This document shows positions 62,971 through 64,000 of a stretch of DNA of 64,000 nucleotides, one piece after another (the first letter of the stretch is position 1; every line of letters starts with the position of its first letter). This DNA is from Mycobacterium sp. E3198 (GTDB lineage Bacteria; Actinomycetota; Actinomycetes; Mycobacteriales; Mycobacteriaceae): contig NZ_LZIS01000015.1 in the NCBI RefSeq assembly GCF_001667015.1, positions 1 to 64,000 on the forward strand, written 5' to 3'. The notes under the pieces were generated by a model. The model had not been told where the DNA came from. It ran no database searches and was given only the letters and a program-made list of their open reading frames with translations. Both the position numbers and the translations under genes were made by a program.

Positions 62971-63339
62971 ATGTCGGTAACAACATTCAGGGACCTGCCG
63001 TTGGCCGATCGCAACCGCAAGTGGGACGGCGGCGCCGCCGAAAAGCGGGTGCGCAAATGGGCCGGCGCCCAGGACAAACCGAACCAGAAATACCGGGACG
63101 CCCACATCTGGTACGACAGCGGCAAAAAGGACAACTTCACCGCCTACAAGCTGCTGTTCGCCGACGTGATCGGCGGCGAGCTCAAGGCGGTGCCGCGGGG
63201 AGTGATGATCGCGGGCGCCATAATGGACGGCGCCCGCGGCGGCATCGATTTGCCCAAGGCCGACGTCGGCCGCGTCAAAAGCCACCTGGCGAAGTACTAC
63301 AAGAAGATGGACGAGAGCGCGCCATGGGAGCGTGGGTAG
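62971..63339 (+). CDS. Phage prohead-protease-region-like small protein
   Basis: A 122-residue protein with 'AYKLLFADVIGGELKAVPRGVMIAGAIM' and 'LPKADVGRVKSHLAKYYKKM', which resemble the segment found in phage capsid-protease genes ('KLPIADVVDGELKAVPRG...AKVRAHLARYY'). No phage gene is near, so it may be a captured remnant. ATG at 62971. Confidence 0.55.
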   Translation: MSVTTFRDLPLADRNRKWDGGAAEKRVRKWAGAQDKPNQKYRDAHIWYDSGKKDNFTAYKLLFADVIGGELKAVPRGVMIAGAIMDGARGGIDLPKADVGRVKSHLAKYYKKMDESAPWERG

Positions 63340-63355
63340 GCGCGGGTGCGTGGGC

Positions 63356-63417
63356 CGCGAGGGTGCGTACTTGTACGCGAAATACGGCGTGTCGCTGGAC
63401 AGACACGCACGCTCGCG
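63356..63417. repeat. Intergenic inverted repeat, copy F
   Basis: Outer arms CGCGAGGGTGCGT and ACGCACGCTCGCG pair at 12 of 13 positions; the centre contains ACGGCGTGTCGC, the reverse of the core in copy A (1-54). It lies between two convergent genes, as a two-way terminator would. Confidence 0.6.
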
Positions 63418-63423
63418 CCGTTG

Positions 63424-64000
63424 TTAGACGGCAACCGTCAACTCCGATAAACCGCGCAGCGTGACGTTCGCCTTGTAGCGCGGTTCGCCCGCCAGCCGCG
63501 CCTCGGGGAAGCGTGCGGTGAGTGCCGACAGGGCGGCGCCGGCCTCCAACCGCGCCAGCGGCGCGCCCAGGCAATAGTGAATGCCGCGACCAAACCCCAA
63601 GTGCCGCAGGGTTCCCCGATCCGGGTCGAAGCTGTCGGGCCGGTCGAACTCCACGGGATCCCGCTGGGCCGCGGCGAGCAGCACCATCATGATGTCGCCC
63701 GCCGGGACGTCGACGTCGCCGATCGTCATGTCCGCGGCGGCAACCCGCCCGGCCAGTTGCACGGGCGGGTCGTAACGCAGGGTCTCCTCCACGATCGCCG
63801 GAGCCCGATTGGCGTCGGCGGCCAAGGCCGCCCAGTGCACGGGGTTTCGCAGCATGGCCAAAATCGCGTTACCGATCAGGTTCACCGTGGTCTCATGTCC
63901 GGCGATCAACAGCAGGTTGCAGGTGGAGACGATTTCGTCCTCGGTCAGCTGGTCGCCGGACTCCTCCACGGCGACCAGGCCCGACAACAGGTCGTCACCC
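63424..64000 (-). CDS. Cytochrome P450, 3' part (N-terminus beyond the window)
   Basis: Only the C-terminal part is present, about 190 residues. It has the I-helix 'LLIAGHETTVNLIG', the ExxR 'ETLRYDPPVQL' and the heme loop 'GFGRGIHYCLGAPLARLE'. The frame continues off the right edge; the TTG near 63987 is internal, not a start. Confidence 0.9.
   Translation of the reverse strand, partial: GDDLLSGLVAVEESGDQLTEDEIVSTCNLLLIAGHETTVNLIGNAILAMLRNPVHWAALAADANRAPAIVEETLRYDPPVQLAGRVAAADMTIGDVDVPAGDIMMVLLAAAQRDPVEFDRPDSFDPDRGTLRHLGFGRGIHYCLGAPLARLEAGAALSALTARFPEARLAGEPRYKANVTLRGLSELTVAV

Overview
The window is GC-rich chromosomal DNA from a slow-growing, non-tuberculous Mycobacterium, probably near the M. 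avium complex. This is judged from protein similarity and gene order, not from a search. Its backbone follows, in order, the M. tuberculosis genes from glpK (Rv3696c) to ligC (Rv3731), with several blocks that I do not remember from that species. It carries PE and PPE genes, a LucA homologue, an LpqH-like lipoprotein, a second MceG-like ATPase and a mycofactocin-type dehydrogenase. At least nine genes appear to start at the 5' end of their mRNA (a TANNNT box 6-7 bases before ATG or GTG).

Left part (1-17900): glpK; a GCS2-family ligase and a methyltransferase; a PE gene with tandem repeats; the ergothioneine operon egtA-egtB-egtC-egtD-egtE (minus strand, start and stop codons overlapping at every junction); a PknH-sensor-like secreted protein; a heme catalase; two paralogous His-rich, Gly/Pro-rich membrane proteins; and the ask-asd-DUF4185 operon, with an internal start for the aspartokinase beta subunit.

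Middle (17900-33350): leuA behind a leucine-codon leader peptide and two mutually exclusive hairpins (a ribosome-mediated attenuator); a DnaQ-like exonuclease; murT-gatD (lipid II amidation); a secreted C39-like peptidase; recR and ybaB; the amidase ami1; the bfaA-bfaB pair for 10-methyl-branched fatty acids; dnaX; aspC; SRP RNA; tRNA-Ser(GGA); and lucA.

Accessory block (33350-46300), between lucA and a cutinase gene: a crotonase and a ParB-like protein; an LpqH-like lipoprotein; a cassette of an alpha-helical (TPR-like) protein, a CHAT-family Cys/His protease, a small protein and two large proteins of unknown family; a DapB-fold oxidoreductase; a PPE-MPTR gene; a serine hydrolase; a small membrane protein and a CsbD protein. 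The TPR-CHAT cassette is the best candidate for an undescribed system.

Right part (46300-64000): cutinase, epimerase and zinc alcohol dehydrogenase; an F420/FMN-type enzyme; two SDRs, a TetR regulator and a P450, where the TetR promoter and the SDR-P450 promoter share an almost identical palindromic operator; a decarboxylase-like protein whose PLP lysine is replaced by arginine, coupled to a rhomboid-like protein; a MceG paralogue without mce genes; a large alpha/beta hydrolase; the divergent primase-polymerase and ligC repair pair; small secreted or unknown proteins; and a P450 cut by the right edge. Inverted repeats sharing a GACACGCCG core lie just after several stop codons.
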